From NCBI GenBank assembly GCA_019155185.1, contig CM032795.1, forward strand, positions 11,635,795-11,699,794: a stretch of DNA of 64,000 nucleotides. Reading direction: 5' to 3'. Each line of letters opens with the position of its first letter. Within the stretch, counting starts at the first letter, position 1. Positions 1 through 14,826 of the stretch are shown here, one piece after another. The DNA comes from Beaufortia kweichowensis. Lineage: Eukaryota; Chordata; Actinopteri; Cypriniformes; Gastromyzontidae. The notes beneath the pieces are model-generated. The model was not told where the DNA came from, made no database searches, and worked only from the letters and a program-made list of their open reading frames with translations. The translations under genes and the position numbers were made by a program.

Positions 1-40
1 AGCATATAGTTATATCCGCATATAGTTGTTGTTGACTCAC

Positions 41-265
41 TATCTCATCCTCAAGGTCTCTGTTGAACTGATGAGCCTCTTTTGAATCAAGAAGATGCTG
101 TCTGCGCTGATTTAGAGGATCTTGGAGCTGAGAAAACCTGTCTGTCACTCTTCTCTGCTGCCCATCCACCTCCATTATCCCAGAATCCTCTTGGGCCAAC
201 GCCAGTGCCTGGGACTGTAGAGACTGGACCTCTTTCTCACGGACATCCATCTGATGTTCCAGCAT
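41..265 (-). CDS. sptbn2: sptbn2 exon, spectrin repeat 12 (last exon in window)
   Basis: Encodes residues 1427-1501, MLEHQMDVREKEVQSLQSQA to ...EAHQFNRDLEDEI. The donor GTGAGT lies just left of it. Positions 1-40 are the start of the next intron; the exon that normally follows (LWVGER...) is outside the window. Confidence 0.95.
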
Positions 266-3200
266 CTGAGACACAGAGGAGGTATTAGTTTTGAAACTTT
301 TTTATTTACATAAACTAAATACGGTTAATGACAAACAATATAAAATGTATTTAATGTATTTAACATAAGTATTCCTTAAGAGCCACGACCAGAGTCTGAT
401 ACCCAAGCTAAATCCTATGCAAATGTAATACCATGTGTTTAGAATTTTAGATAGAAGTTTTCAATAATTACTGTAAATGCAAAATAATCATCTTGATTTC
501 ATATGAAGGTGATTTGTGAATATCCTAAGTGACATTCTCTCTACTCAGCTTACCTGGTGTTTCTTGAGTAGAATATTGACACTGGTGAGATCTTTCCCAA
601 AGTCATCGCTCTGGAGTTGAGAGGAGATGTTCTCGAGCCAGGAGTCCAGCGATGAGCAGCTCTGTGTGAAAAGCTCTGCTCGGTTTGCGTCGAACAAACA
701 CTGAGCTTTAGCTTGAGTAGTGCTCTCCAGCTCCTCCCACTGCTTTTGAAGACCACTCAGAGTCTCTAAAACCGTCTGCTCCAACTCGGGCTTCTCCTTC
801 ACTAATGCCTGACCCTCCTACAAGAACAAGTACACTAGATAGGTAAAGTTCGTACACAAGCTTTATGTTTATGTGACAAAGCCTGGCCTGAAAAGGGTAC
901 AATGTGTTAGCATGATGTTAAGATATTGTACCATGATATTAACATAATGCTAACCTGTTTAACAATACTAAACATGATGTTAGAATGATTTAGCATAAAG
1001 GCACATGCATTTTGTTATCACAATGTTAATATGCTTTGGTATGTTTTAGTACTTTTCTGTAAGAGGTTATTGTTCTGTCTTACATATTATTTTACAAATA
1101 TATTTGTCCCTCTTCATTAGGATTGTATGTGTGTATACCTTGTCAATCTTGTCCAACCAGTCTTTATTGGATGCCAACTCAGCCATAAAGGCCTGGTGCT
1201 TCTGCCACTTGCTGTGAAGGTTTCTGGCCTCATCGTAGGACATGTCCTGGGCTGTCAACATCTTCTCATTTATCCAAAGTGTCAGCTACAAAAAAAGAGG
1301 GTGGGAAGACACAACTGAATTATTTTGGCTTTGGGACTAAAAATTATTTTTAAGAAAATGCTAACTACAAATACATGGTATTAAAATGTATTAAAATCTA
1401 CCTCCTGTCCGTCCTGTAGGAAGCGCTGAAGCTCTCTGTTATCTTTCAGTTTAGCCAGCAGCTCATTGGCACCTTGCTTGTTTTTCTGGTGCCTGAGATA
1501 AATAAAAGAGAACCTGAGATTTCCTGACTTGATTTCAATGGCTTTGCTGTGCAGATGTATTTCATGCATCTTTATCAGGATGAAATACCATTGACAGATA
1601 CTGCACATGTCAATAAAAGTGCAGCTTTGAAGCATCCGTTTCATTTCTAATCACCTTTCCTGAATGGAGTCAATCTTCTCTTGGATCTTGTCTGCATATG
1701 TGTTGCCATCAGATATGAGTCTTCGTCCAGATTCGACCACACCGTTGATCTTCTCCTCGTTGGCCTCCATGGTGGTGAGGAAGTCCTCATGTTTCTTGAT
1801 GGCCTCGATCGCCCCTTGCAAGCTAGAAGGCATCTCTGTGTGTGACAGAACGTACTCCTGCAAGCAAACAAATTTCTTTATATTCATCCACCAATCAGGA
1901 ATAATTACTTTGCACCAAACTGAATATTGGCTGATATTTGGCCATACTGAGATCATTGGCATTGGAAGAAAAGGACTCACCTGGCTATTAAGGAAGCCCT
2001 CGGCCTGCTTTGCATCTCGCAGCAAGGTTTGGAAATCGAAAGCCTGTGCAAGAACGCAGTGACGGCTCTCCCACATTCTCCTCAGCTCGTGCCAGCCTGT
2101 GTCCAACGCCTGCAGCCGCTGGGCTAAGAACATGTGCTGAGCATCTGTCTGACCCTGAGTCACCTAAACACACAGAATCATAAACAAATCCAACTATGTA
2201 AACATCATTTACTAAGTATATAATCTAAAAACTTGAATCAACGTTTTCTGAAATGCAAAATGATTATAAACTGACCTCAGCTCCAGTAGCTCTCATCTTC
2301 TCATAGTCTTCCTTGTAATTATCTACTTCATTTTTTATGGCCTCATGTTGCGCTAGCAGACGTTCTGCTTCCGCCAGGGAGGTGGGCGTGTCCTCGGACG
2401 CTACGGTGGTCTGTGTACGAGACAGCCAGGCCTGGAAGTCATCGAGGTCTCGGAGGAAGCCTTGGAGTTTGGAGGCCTCGCCCAACGACTCCTCACGTCG
2501 TTTCATGGTTGCTCGAAGCTCCTCCCAAACCTCCTGGATTTCAGCCAGGCGTCCCTTAATCTCCTCTGCCTGCTCTGGGTGCTCAGATGTCAACTTGTCA
2601 GCCTCTGAACGCAGGTCATCCAGCTTACCCTGTGGATGAGAGGAAAAAAGAATGAGTAAAAGAAATGATAACATAGAGTTTTATAAGAGAGTTCATTTTT
2701 ACCTGTATAGCCTCCAGGTCCCTCTCCATACCAGTGAGCTTGCGTTGCAGGGCCATGACTCCAGCCAGATCATTTCCAAGACTCTGCGTGGACTCTATAA
2801 CTTTAGTCTTCTCCTTCATCCAGCTCTTGATCTCATTACACTCTAGATGATAGTTCTGGATATTCAGTGCTGAATCTAGAGCTTGTTTACGCTCGTTGGC
2901 CAAACTCTGGAAATCAGACCACCTGCAGAGGGGAGGAGAAGTGTAGGAAGTTATTGTAATCTTATTATGACTTCATGGTGTATTTCATCTGACTTTTTGA
3001 GCCCTTTTTGTGCTCATTCATGTCTAGTTGGTTCTGCGTGTTGTTAATCTCTTCTTTGTTGTGGTTTGGTGTGTGTATGGGCATGTGCGACGGCTCTGGC
3101 CGTGTTTAATCTGCTCTTTGTGCTGGTGAGAGTGTGACTGTACCTGTTATTGAGTTGGTCCTGTGTCTGGTTAATCTGCTCTTTGTTGCGGTTGTCTGAA

Positions 3201-6200
3201 CCAAGCAGCTGTTGGGCCACTTGATTGATATCAGAAATGCGAGTACGCAGTGTGTTCATCTCTGGCTCTAGGGTTTCAAACCTTCAAGTTAAACAAAACA
3301 ACATTATCTACATTATCTACTACAAAACCAAATTTATTAACAAATTCATGCAAATCCAACATTTTTATCCATCAGATTAAGTTTTTGCTCTCACCTCTGT
3401 TGGACCACCTCCAGGTCCTCTAGTTTTGAGGGAACCTCCATGTTGTGCAGCCACTGTTCCTTTTCTCCGACCCATAGCTGACAGGCGCTAGCTTCACTAA
3501 ACATGCGGTACAAGGCGAGTGCTCCATCTAAGGCCTGTCGCCATGACGACGACAGCGCCTCCAATTCTTCATAGCGCTGCTCTATTGCCGGGAGGCGGCC
3601 CTCCACCTAATAAAAACAACAGCTTTTAAATGAATATTCTCTGTAATGTGCTTAGTTGCATTCAGAACTGGACTCAACTGCAATAATAGCATAAAAACTA
3701 TTGATAACTGTTGTGGTGACATTTATTGATTTGAAGTATCTAGCTGGTTAGGATAGATATTAAGAGTATTATATTTGTTACTCTATTGGAAGCATCAAAT
3801 AAAATGCTGAAATTTCTAAACAAATTCACTGCCATTAATAAAGAAATCAGTTTATGTATTCCAAATGTTTTTTATCAAGTTACAAATTAATAAAATAAAT
3901 ACATTTAAAATTTGTTAAATAAATTATTTGTTGCAAATGCTTTTTGGAAAGAAACCATCATATTATTTTGACACTTACAAATACAGTGTATAATGTTTAG
4001 TGGTGAGATCACTAAAATTCTTGGCAGTCCCAGTAAAAGTCCAAAAATTCGTTGAGTATTTGTTGTTTTCTGATGTTTCTTTTGTGTGTACCTGTGGGGA
4101 CTGTGCATAAGCTTCAGGCAACTGTGAGGCCTGTTCATGTAGTGAGTCTATGAGTGATCTGTGACTCTGAATCTCCTCCTCCACCTCTCTCTGCTTTCTG
4201 GCCAGAGTCTGTGTAGAAAACTCATCATGGCCGACCTCTTGACTCGACACCTACAAACACAACACACAAAGATTCAGTCTGACCTCTGAACTTGGCAACA
4301 CTGATGAACATCTATAAATTCAGCCAAAACAATAAGAGCAGAGCACATGTACTGTTGCAATAAGATATAGCGGTAGAATCATTTCTTAATCGTTTTAATA
4401 GTACAACACTGAACAACAGAATAATACAACAGTATAGCTTTTTTTTTTACGAACAGTTAAACAAAAGACAGTACAATCATACATCTGTTTTACTTTCTCT
4501 GTAGTATACATTATACATGTTGACATGTGTGGTACTATAAAGCACTATGAAGTATAGAAGTATTAAGCAAATAGAAGCAGAATTCATCCGAAAAAGTTGG
4601 GTACAGTATGAACCATGGGTGAGCTTACATGCCACAAGAGCAACAGCAAGAAATCAGAATAGAAAAGAAATCTTTAGAAATCTTTGTAACATCCTACACA
4701 CTTGCATGCCAATTTACTCTATGCAGAATGGCAGAAAAGGCACAACTGAATTACCAGTCTTAGTGTTTCCAGTATCCAGGCCTCCATGTCGTTGGCATCT
4801 GTCTGGAACTGATGGAAAGCTACAGACTCCTGCAGCCTCTGCTCACGCAACCGAGATGCCTGAGGCATACAATGTTTAATTAGATATTATATGAAACATA
4901 TTCCAGTTTAATCACTGACTAATCGACGTTCCCCTAGTTTTTTACCTCCTCCAGGTGTGCCCACTGCGCCCTCACGTCCTTGATCCGCTCGGTCACCTCG
5001 GGTGCCCCCACGTGCCCTTCCTCCACCAGGGCTTCTCCACCGGCAATGCTGTTCCCCAGAGGGCCGTACCGGGCTGCCATCTCATCCTGGAAGGCCTCGT
5101 GTTTTGAAAGGAGGTGAAGAGCGGAGCTCAAGTCCTTTCCGAAATCTCCTCCGGACAAGATCTGCTCTTGCTCTCGGATCCAGGCGGCCTCCTCTCCCAT
5201 CTCCCACAGGAACTGCCACAGCCTTCGCGAGTCATGCAGTCGCGCTCTTCGTTCCGCTGCCAGCTGGCCCAGTTCTCCATACGCTCTACCCAGCAGATCT
5301 ACCTTCTCTTCAACCAGCGCTGGGTCACACGGCTTGTAATCTAGAAAGAGAGAAACATTTTGGTGACATTAAAGTGACATTTATAATAGGCTAACAGGTT
5401 TTGTGGTAATTGATATAACTGTACGTTGTTAAAAGAACTATAAGAGTTGTACGCGTCTTATGACTAGTTGTCATTTGCACGTTTTGTCGCGATAACCAAT
5501 GGGAACCCAAGAAACAACGTGCCTGCATCATTTCACTTCAGAAGACATTTATGAATCCACTGCAGTCATTTTAATATAAAATTTTCTGTTTAACTGACGA
5601 AAGCAAGTCGTATACAGCTGAGATGACATGAAGGTAAAAAAGAGTACATTATGATTTGATCATTGTTTTGATCATTGGACTTGTTAGTAATTGGTATTAA
5701 ATTAAAAAGGTGGTATTACCCATCACTAATATTTATAAGTGTAAGTGTGGGTGTGTCCTTACTCTGTTCATTTGAAGTAAACCTCTTGGCGGCGGCCTGC
5801 ACAGCTTTGACTCTCTCAGCCTGTGCTGATATATCAGCTTCCACAAGAGTGTGTTTCTGGAGCAGGTCCTCCACATCATGAAGGTGTTTACCACTGTCCT
5901 GAGATTGTAGACGACTCTAAACAAACACACACGCACACACATTTAGCCCCGGAAGCAAAAAGCTTTCTAGGAATGACCAAGGAGACATTGCTTTGCCACC
6001 CATAAGATTTACAGCAACCCTGAATCTGCAGTTTAGTATGCACTACTCAGTACCTTCATATCTTCCATCCAATCCATGATGTATCTCATCTCCTGTAGGA
6101 GACGCTGCAGATCTCTGTGCGCAAACAGTCTCTCCCGCCGTGACGCAAGTAGTTCCTTCAGATACTCCCACAGCCTTAGCACATTATCCCTTCGCGCCAA

Positions 6201-9200
6201 CACGCGTCGCTCACGTCATGATATGCCTCCGCCTCTAGTTCTCGAGCGACAGCTTCTACAGCGGCCACACGCTCGCCATACGCCTGGATGTCCGTCTCGA
6301 TCGCCTCATGTTTGCGAGTGGCGGCCTCCACGGCGCCCAGATCAACCCCAAAATTGTCCTATAGATGGCGGCATAGAGGGCAGACGTTATTTGCCTTGTG
6401 CAACCAAACTATAAATAAAATTTCAGCTCTGTTTTTTCTCTCCGTCCTCCACACCTGTGACACCAGCCGTTGGTTTTCGCTGAGCCAGGTTTCTCTCATG
6501 GCTGCTTTACGGTCAAAACGTGCGGCCAACATCTCCAGCTTCTCCTGACGAATGAGCTCGTTTCTCAGTGCCAACTCCCTCTCGTGTTCCGCCTTCTCCA
6601 ACCTCTCCCAAGCCTTTACAGTCGGACAGAAAACGCAACCAGCGATCAACATCACCAGCTAGGGTTGGTGCAGTTTCACATATAAGGGAAGCATGGTGAG
6701 TACATACCTTGTTGATGTCAGAGATGAGTTTCCCCTCTTTTGGCATGTAGACTTTCTGATTGTTTGCTCTCATTTTACTTTGGATGGTAAAGAGCAAAAC
6801 CTCCAAATTTCCCTTTTCGGTGAACCTGTTAAACACAGACAGGAAGATGTTAGAAGATCAAAATCAATTTTTATTAAAATGTTGCAAGTCAATGTAAACT
6901 AGTGTAATGTGATTTCAGAACATTTAATGAGAAGAAAATAGTGAGACTTGATATTATATATCAGGAATTGATTAGATTGTGAAAACGGCTGATGTTGCTG
7001 GAAATCAAACTCATTTTGAAGGATCTTTTTATGAAAAACTTTTGAATAAAACCTTTTTTGAATAAGCTGGTTATTCACTGAAGATACGACCAAAATGTGC
7101 ATTAGCAACAAAAATAAGGTCAATTTTGATTTCATACTGAAGGTGCATGTCAACATGTTCTTACTTGGGTGGTTTCTCCACAGTACGGTAGGTATTAAAC
7201 GCCTGTAGCTGGTTCTGAACCGCACTGAGCGAGTTTGCGAGCTGTCTGTCATTCAGTGTGACGATGGTCTGTTCAATCCACTGCAGCAGTTCAGATGCCA
7301 GAGTCTCATATTTCTCTATTAGCTGATCTGCCTCGATAGCATAATCCAGTACCTACAGGAAGAGCCAAATAGAGCCACCAGTTACTCAAAAGAATAATGA
7401 GGCACAATTACAGATACTGTATCATCATTCATTACAGAGAGAGCAACAATCAGGACATTTCTTTTTAAACTTTATAAAAAGCTTGTTATTGTGTTGTATA
7501 ATCTCCTTGTACCTTGCCGATCCTCTTGCCCTCAACAGCAAGTGCCTTCATCTTGCTAAAGTAGTGGTAATATGTGGCCACATACGTAATGATGGACTTC
7601 TCATCAGGCTGATCGACATTCACATCTATAGAAAGTGAAGTTTTAATGATTAGCTTTTTGCGTGAATATTTATCATCTCAGTGCATGCGAGTAGTGAATA
7701 GTACATGTGTGTCTCACCTTCTGGATCCAGCAGTTTGGTGAGACCCAGTTCTTTCTCAGCCACATTGAAGGCATTCTGCAGGTTATAGTGGGCATTGGAG
7801 CGCTTGAGGTTATCAAAGTCAATCAGGTCTGACCTGAGAGTAAGAAAGAGCAGAAAATTAAGTATTAACTACATATTTCTGATAATAAGAGAACTTTATA
7901 AAACTAACATAAGACAAACTCTGCAGTTCACATTTTTGACAAGAGAGGGAGGCACTGAAACACTGCATTAGACAAAAAAAAGAAAAGAGGTTGAGATTTC
8001 TCTCTGTATTTGGGTCAACTTAATTCAAATATTCCTTTTTTGTTCATCTGCATGAAAGTATTACAGAAAGAACAAAGCTGTTGAAAGACATCTGAGAGGA
8101 TGCCCAATGCAAAGCCCAACTATTTCATAATGCAATGTATTCATCTATATGGGAAAGAAAATGTATTCAGAAGTGAAAAACCTGCGCAAATGTCTTTAAG
8201 TTCATTGGCCTGTGCTTCATCCTATGGTACGAATGTGATATAAAACATACTGCAAAGCCAACAAGAGTTTTTAAGCTAAAAGCCGAAAGAATCTTGAAAG
8301 GCTAATGCATTAACCTGATCTCACTGTGTTTTTGTAAATGTTACAGGCCTGTCGGAGCAGACAAAATGCTCAACACCTGCTGATGTTTATCATTTACAGA
8401 CATCAGACCCAGACGTCACTGCATGCAAATTATATTGCAAAATACTAAACATGAGTACTTTCATTTACATATTATTGCTATCTACCAAACAATAATGCAG
8501 GAGGGAACCAGGAATTTAGGTGTTTTATGAAAGCACCCATTTTAATAAACAATAAAATTTATTTTAAATTTTAAATTTAATTTAAATCAAAAACCTAAAA
8601 AGAGAAACTGTAAATAATATAATTGTGGATTGAAAAGCTTTATAAATATTGCTTATTTCTATATGTTCACAGCAATCTATTCGATCGAGCATGCCAATCT
8701 GTCAAATAGGATCATGACACTCGTATTCTATGTTATTTTTTGCTGGTCGATGAAAACATGCAGACTGACGTCTTGGGTCATTGCATCATGTCTCATGACA
8801 CGTTTGTTAGATGCCATGTCAAGTTAATAGCAGGTTAAAACTTTGTCCTGTTCCAGGTGCTTCTGAACTCAGGAATGCATCCTGTGTGTACATAGTTTAC
8901 AGACATGAACACAGCATGTCTGAAACAATGTAACAATGCCTTGATGTAGTATTAAAAATTCTCATTACATTATCAGCATAACTATTTTAGAGAAAACTTA
9001 CAAGGAGAATAAAAATATATATATATTTCTTATATTTCTTAGTAGTATTTCTTGTTTTAATGACATCATGGACGAAAGCTGTCATGAGCTCCACAAGTTT
9101 GCACAAATGATTCAATAGATGTTCCAAAAACAACTTGTGTGTTTCAATGTCAACAAGTAGGTCTTTTGTACAAGGTCAATGTCACAAACGTTTTCACTTC

Positions 9201-12200
9201 ATGTACAAAGAATGCAAGAAATTAGGATTGGGTGAGTAATATCTGTTCTTACCAAATCCACCCAAATACCATCAAGGTAAAACATACAACACTCATGGTA
9301 AAACATCATCGCTCTATGAAAAACATTCAGAAAAAATTAACCTAACCTCATAATAAAGATCATCATAGTATATATAGTTCATATACAGGTGCATAACAGT
9401 TATTAGCTTCAAATGTTTTTGTGCACAACCTGGCGCCCTAGATTTACGTTATGTGAAGCTTGTGGTTTGAGAGAAGAAGGTTAGCAGATTTCCAGCATGC
9501 AGCTGGTGGATTAAGCATGTGCAGGTCTCTCGCTATGTGTGAGGAGAAGGGGTGTGAAGTTTGTGTGCACAGGCTTAAAGTGTACATGCTACTACTATAT
9601 AAAAGCCTCATCCAGTTGCACATGCACATGTGTGTGTGTGCGCGCTCAGATCGATACCTGTGTTTGTGCACGATGGCGCTGAACGCTAGACCATCTCTCC
9701 AGCTGGTGGTGAAGTTGTGGACATTGACATTTGGGTACCTGCAGAGAGAGCAAGGTTTATTAGAACAGGACAGGAAGTATGCCATTCTTCTCTTAAGAAC
9801 TCCTCTCATACCCTGCAGTCTTCATCTGACACCACAGCAGCAGAGCGTCTTTGGCCGATTTCTTTTCCTTGTTGTCTTCTGTCTCAACGCTGATGTCTTG
9901 GATCTGGTGAAACATGAAGTATAACACATATTATCATATAATCAATAAGTTTTTTTATGTACTGACGTGTTGCCATACTGTATTTGAATTCATCACACTG
10001 ATCTTTACATTTACACTGACACAGATTGGTAAAAAGGTCAAAATATTAATTGTTTTCTTTTACAAACGCATCTTTTTGCTTTAGAAGACACTTTATGAAC
10101 TCAACAAGCCATGTACACACAGAGTGTAAGCAACAGCCGTATTTAGCTGTATGTGGCCTTTAATTGATTGAAACGACTTTAACCACATGACCAGATAAAC
10201 TCCTCTTGTCCCATCACATTGATCTCTGACCTCAAATATGCAGTTTAATATTTTCTGGATCACAACAAGAACTGTTACAAGCACAAAAAAGCACCAAAAC
10301 AAGCATATAAACTGAATTTTGCCAGTGAATAAAGAGCTATGGGGTGTGGAGCCGATCTCTGTTTAGAGGCTACAGTACAATACAAAAGACCTCTTGCTGA
10401 GCGAAATCTCAAACCAGATATCCTATGACCTGAATGCCCACAACCGTTCCCATTTACACACTGAATACAACACTGGCAAGCTCAAATAATGAAGCAGTTA
10501 GTGATTCATTGCAGACTGTACTTTATAAGTGCAATAATTTCTAATCTCCTTGGATTTACTTTGACATAACATAAAAATGCTGAATCTGTACATCTTCATA
10601 AATGGATCAGAATTACTCATGGCTCAATGGGCTTTGATAATTACCTAGTCTCAGTTGAACAGATTCTGAGCAGATTTTACAAACCGATCAAACAGGCAAT
10701 GGTGCCAGATACAAAAACATGCTAATAAGGATTACAATGACTTGATAAACAACTGACAAAGCTGTCTAGAGGACAAACAAAAAGAACACAACTAATCTCA
10801 GAGACATAACAAAGATCAAAATAATGAACTGCAGTGCAGATAATAACACTTGGATGAAAGGAAACGCTTTAGACATGCGTGACATGACATGTATAATAAA
10901 TCAAATTCCAAAAGCAGGATTTAAAGTGGAATATATTGACTGGCACACTATTAGCTCTAAAATTAAAACAAGTGGACCAAAACATTTCTCTGGTGATTCA
11001 CTGAAAACTGATTTAGCAAGTGCTGCAGATTCAGTCGAAATACATTACTATAATCACCATCTATGAACACAAATTCTTTGTAGTGCCTCATAAAATCTCA
11101 CATTTGCTATTTGTCTCATACTTGATCTATGAGAATGGTCAAATATCAGATAAAGGGTAATAATACTCAAATGTGGAGGCCACACCCTCCTTTCCTCCTT
11201 ACCTGGAAGCGGAGGATTATGGTCCAGATGAGTCCGAGTGTGAGGCGGTGGTTTCCGTCGACAATGTCATGAGAACCCATGTTCTCCAGGTGAACCTTTT
11301 GTTCCTTTAGGAACTGCAGAGCCTTGTCAACGTTCTCCAGACAGTGAATGCGCATACGGCCCTTGGTGGGCTTTGGCTGTAAGACAGAACGAGAAATTAA
11401 ATGACTGATATTCCAAAAAAAGACAATAGAGGGATTGATGGATACTTACCAGTTGTTCTCCGGAGAGAACCTCCAGCAGGCGGATGAGCATGCGCCCATC
11501 ACGGAGGTCAGTGTAGAGGTCACCGATCCTGCAGGTCACACGACCGAGGTGGGAGTTCACCCATTTAGTGAAGGTCTTCTTCTGTACTGCCTCTCTCTCA
11601 TCTGGAAGAGATCAAAATAGGTTTAGAGGTCAAACGTCCCAATCTGACATTAATTTGAGTATAATCATATGCATACACATCGAGTCGAACAGTCAAAATT
11701 CATAAACGGCAAGAAACATTACCAGGATCAATTTAAATAGTTGACTATTCAATAACTGTTGATTGGTGAAGTTGACTAGTTTATCTAGATTATAGATTAT
11801 TATAGATAGATGCAGCATGCCAAATACTGGTTGAGCATCTTGACAATTGCATTTTATTTCTTCCTTTCAATTGCATTTCATTCAGCCGTTTTGAACACAA
11901 GAATGTGACATATGAAAATGTCCCTTAAGAATCATCAGTTGAAACAACATACAGTAATTATACAGGGCTTTCTTAAAGCAGTAATTGTGTCTATATTACT
12001 AACTCTGTTTGAAAAATAAAATTATAGGTTACCCTACTTAATCTGTAGGTTTAATTCAAATGACGTCAAACTGACAAATCCTGCAAAACTGTACCAGACA
12101 GATCAACTTATAAATACTTATCTTAAGATTACTGTGGCAAATTGGGGCAAGGTAAAAAGAGTTTAATATAGAGTATAGTTTAGTACTTAAAAACTAATTA

Positions 12201-14747
12201 TTGTTCAATTTTAACAAAAAAATTAATCTCTTAAATACAAAAAAAATTATTTAAATCTATACATTCAGACTACATAAATTCAACTGTTAAAAAGAAGATT
12301 TATAAATGATGTTTCATGCAGTTGACGATGACTGTAACTCCAAACTCTATTAAAGCAACTTAATTACTGAGCAGAGCGCTGACAGCTTTGACTGATGGCT
12401 GTCCACATAAATCAGAGCACCCATCACTCACATCCAGCCAATTACATAACAGAGGGGCGGGACTTCAGAGCACGCAGAAACTATAAAAAGCCATATGATG
12501 TAATAATGCATTTTTAAAACAAAAAATTGCCAATAATTTAAACAACCAAACTAAAACAATTGTGAAAGGATAACGAACACACGAAATGGATTTACGACTG
12601 GGGACAGATGAGTGTCTAATGAGTAAAGGAGATAGTGTTACTTGAACACAGTATTAGTGTTGCGAGAACTCTGTGAAAGCATATGGGGCTGGTCGGTAAG
12701 AGGCTCAAACAACTGCCATCATCTGAATGACCTTTACTGAAGAACAGCAAGCTGTTTACAACATACACAAGTACATACTCCTCTTTACTACCACCTATAC
12801 TCAGACAAACAGAGCGGTACAGAAAAAGAGAGAGAGCGTGTTGCATATCGTGAGCTAACAGGACAAGATTATTCTTGTAATGAGAACAAATGAAGCAAGC
12901 TAATTTAATTGCTGATAAGAAAATGTTATGTGCTCCAAATGTCTCAGCCATAAAACAAACAACTAATGAACATGAGATCACAAGCAGCAAGAAACAAGAG
13001 GTCAGCCAGCTGGTCAGATCATCTCTTTAACACACGCATATGCTGTTCTCCATTAGCAATAACCTTGTTATTTCACCTGGAATTGGATCAGAAGAATAAT
13101 GTGTATACACAAATAAATGACAGTACTGATCCAGTCCAGTGATTGACTTCTTGATCGCTACTTGTGCTTCACAAGATCTAAAAAACCAACAGTTAAAGAG
13201 AGTGTCTTTATATATCTCTGAAGAAGCCTGATCCTGGTTAGACTGGACAGATTAGAAAGCTATTACTGAAAAACACACCCTCTGCGCACATGCGCGCACA
13301 CACACAGGTGTAAAACCTTAGAGTCTTTACATTATCTCCTTCCTTCTCTTGCATGCTCATCCCATCTGAAGTCTCTTTATCTCTTTCTCTCTCCAATTTC
13401 TTCCAGTAACCATTTCTACAATTTCTTTTAGAATTTAATAGAAATTACATCTGTAAACATGACAGTCTTACTGTTACACATACGCACCGGCTTAAATAAA
13501 AAAAGATAAAGACTGAGCAATAGGTGTATTATAAAACAGGTTGAGATCGCTATCATTCTGCATAACTCACAAACTTTCATTAGTGTTATTTCATTGATAT
13601 AATGACTTTACTATTAGAATATATAAATGTAAAAATGCAATAAAGTTGGTCAGCCCAAACATTTAAAGATTTGGCAGGTGCATTAAATGAAATAAATTTT
13701 TAAAAATTAACAATTTAAGGCAGTACAAAAACACTATACATATACATATTTAATCATTATTTAGAATTGTTTTTTTTTTTTATGGTCATGAAAATTTCAA
13801 TATACAAAAAAAATATTTATTGGGTTGAAAATATAAATATAATATAATTTAATATAAGTTTAATATTCTTCAAGTGAAATATTTAAATAAAGTGAAATAT
13901 TCTTCCTTGAAAAAAACATTTCATTGTGTCAGCAACCAGCATACACATAATGTCCAGTCTGAGTCTGAGTGCAGGTCAGTGTGCTAACTGTAATATACAA
14001 ACACCAGCAGACATACAGACCTCAAAAGTTCATTACACCTTTGTCCAGAATGGGCTTGGTCACTTCCACAGATATTATCAAACTAACACACAAACCAGTT
14101 CAGGGAAATTCTCTACACATACACCAGCTGAGGAAACCTGTTTTGCTGGTCACAACACACTCACAAACACACTCACATACACATAATGACAGAAAACCCT
14201 GTCTTAAGATCTTGGCTTTACTGTCTTAAACGCACAGATCTGAATAAGTTTGAGTTGACCTGGTTTATGTTATACACAAGATCATTTCTCCCTCTGGCCA
14301 GTTTGTTAAAGCATCTACTATTACTCAGCAACAACACAGCAGAACATCTGTGTGTGTATGAAATTACATCTTAAATAAATGTTGGAGATGTGGCATGTGA
14401 TTTGGCAAGATTCAAAATTGAAGAACAAAAAGTGTTTATTTCCCTGTAGGCAGCATGTAAGTTGACAAGAGCATGTGTTACACATCTGGAGATAGAAGGA
14501 AAAGTTAAATAATTGTTTTAATTACATATGAAAATATATTCAAACATGAACAATTCCTGCGATTGTATATTTTAATGGAATTTTGGAATATAACTGCCAC
14601 AACTCATAACTCACCCACACACAAAAATGTGCCCAAGGGCGCTGTGTACTGAGGTGGATAGATATTTAGCTCTAACCAATTAAAAAGAACTTGTGTAATA
14701 ACAAAACAGGCTCTGCCCAGTAATGAAGTATTAACCAGACCAGGGGT

Positions 14748-14826
<79 letters not shown>

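Larger units (their letters stand above)
266..9657 (-). other. introns among the spectrin-repeat exons
   Basis: Between the exons listed here the introns are about 0.1-0.5 kb, AT-rich and without further recognisable exons. The exception is 7834-9657 (1.8 kb), which I read as plain intron. The intron at 2923-3143 contains the decayed exon copies described separately. Confidence 0.7.

Noticed and set aside
1664..2062. 132-codon plus-strand open frame
   Set aside because: It lies opposite two well-supported spectrin exons and is their shadow.
5002..5394. 130-codon plus-strand open frame
   Set aside because: Antisense shadow of the large GC-rich sptbn2 exon at 4946-5340.
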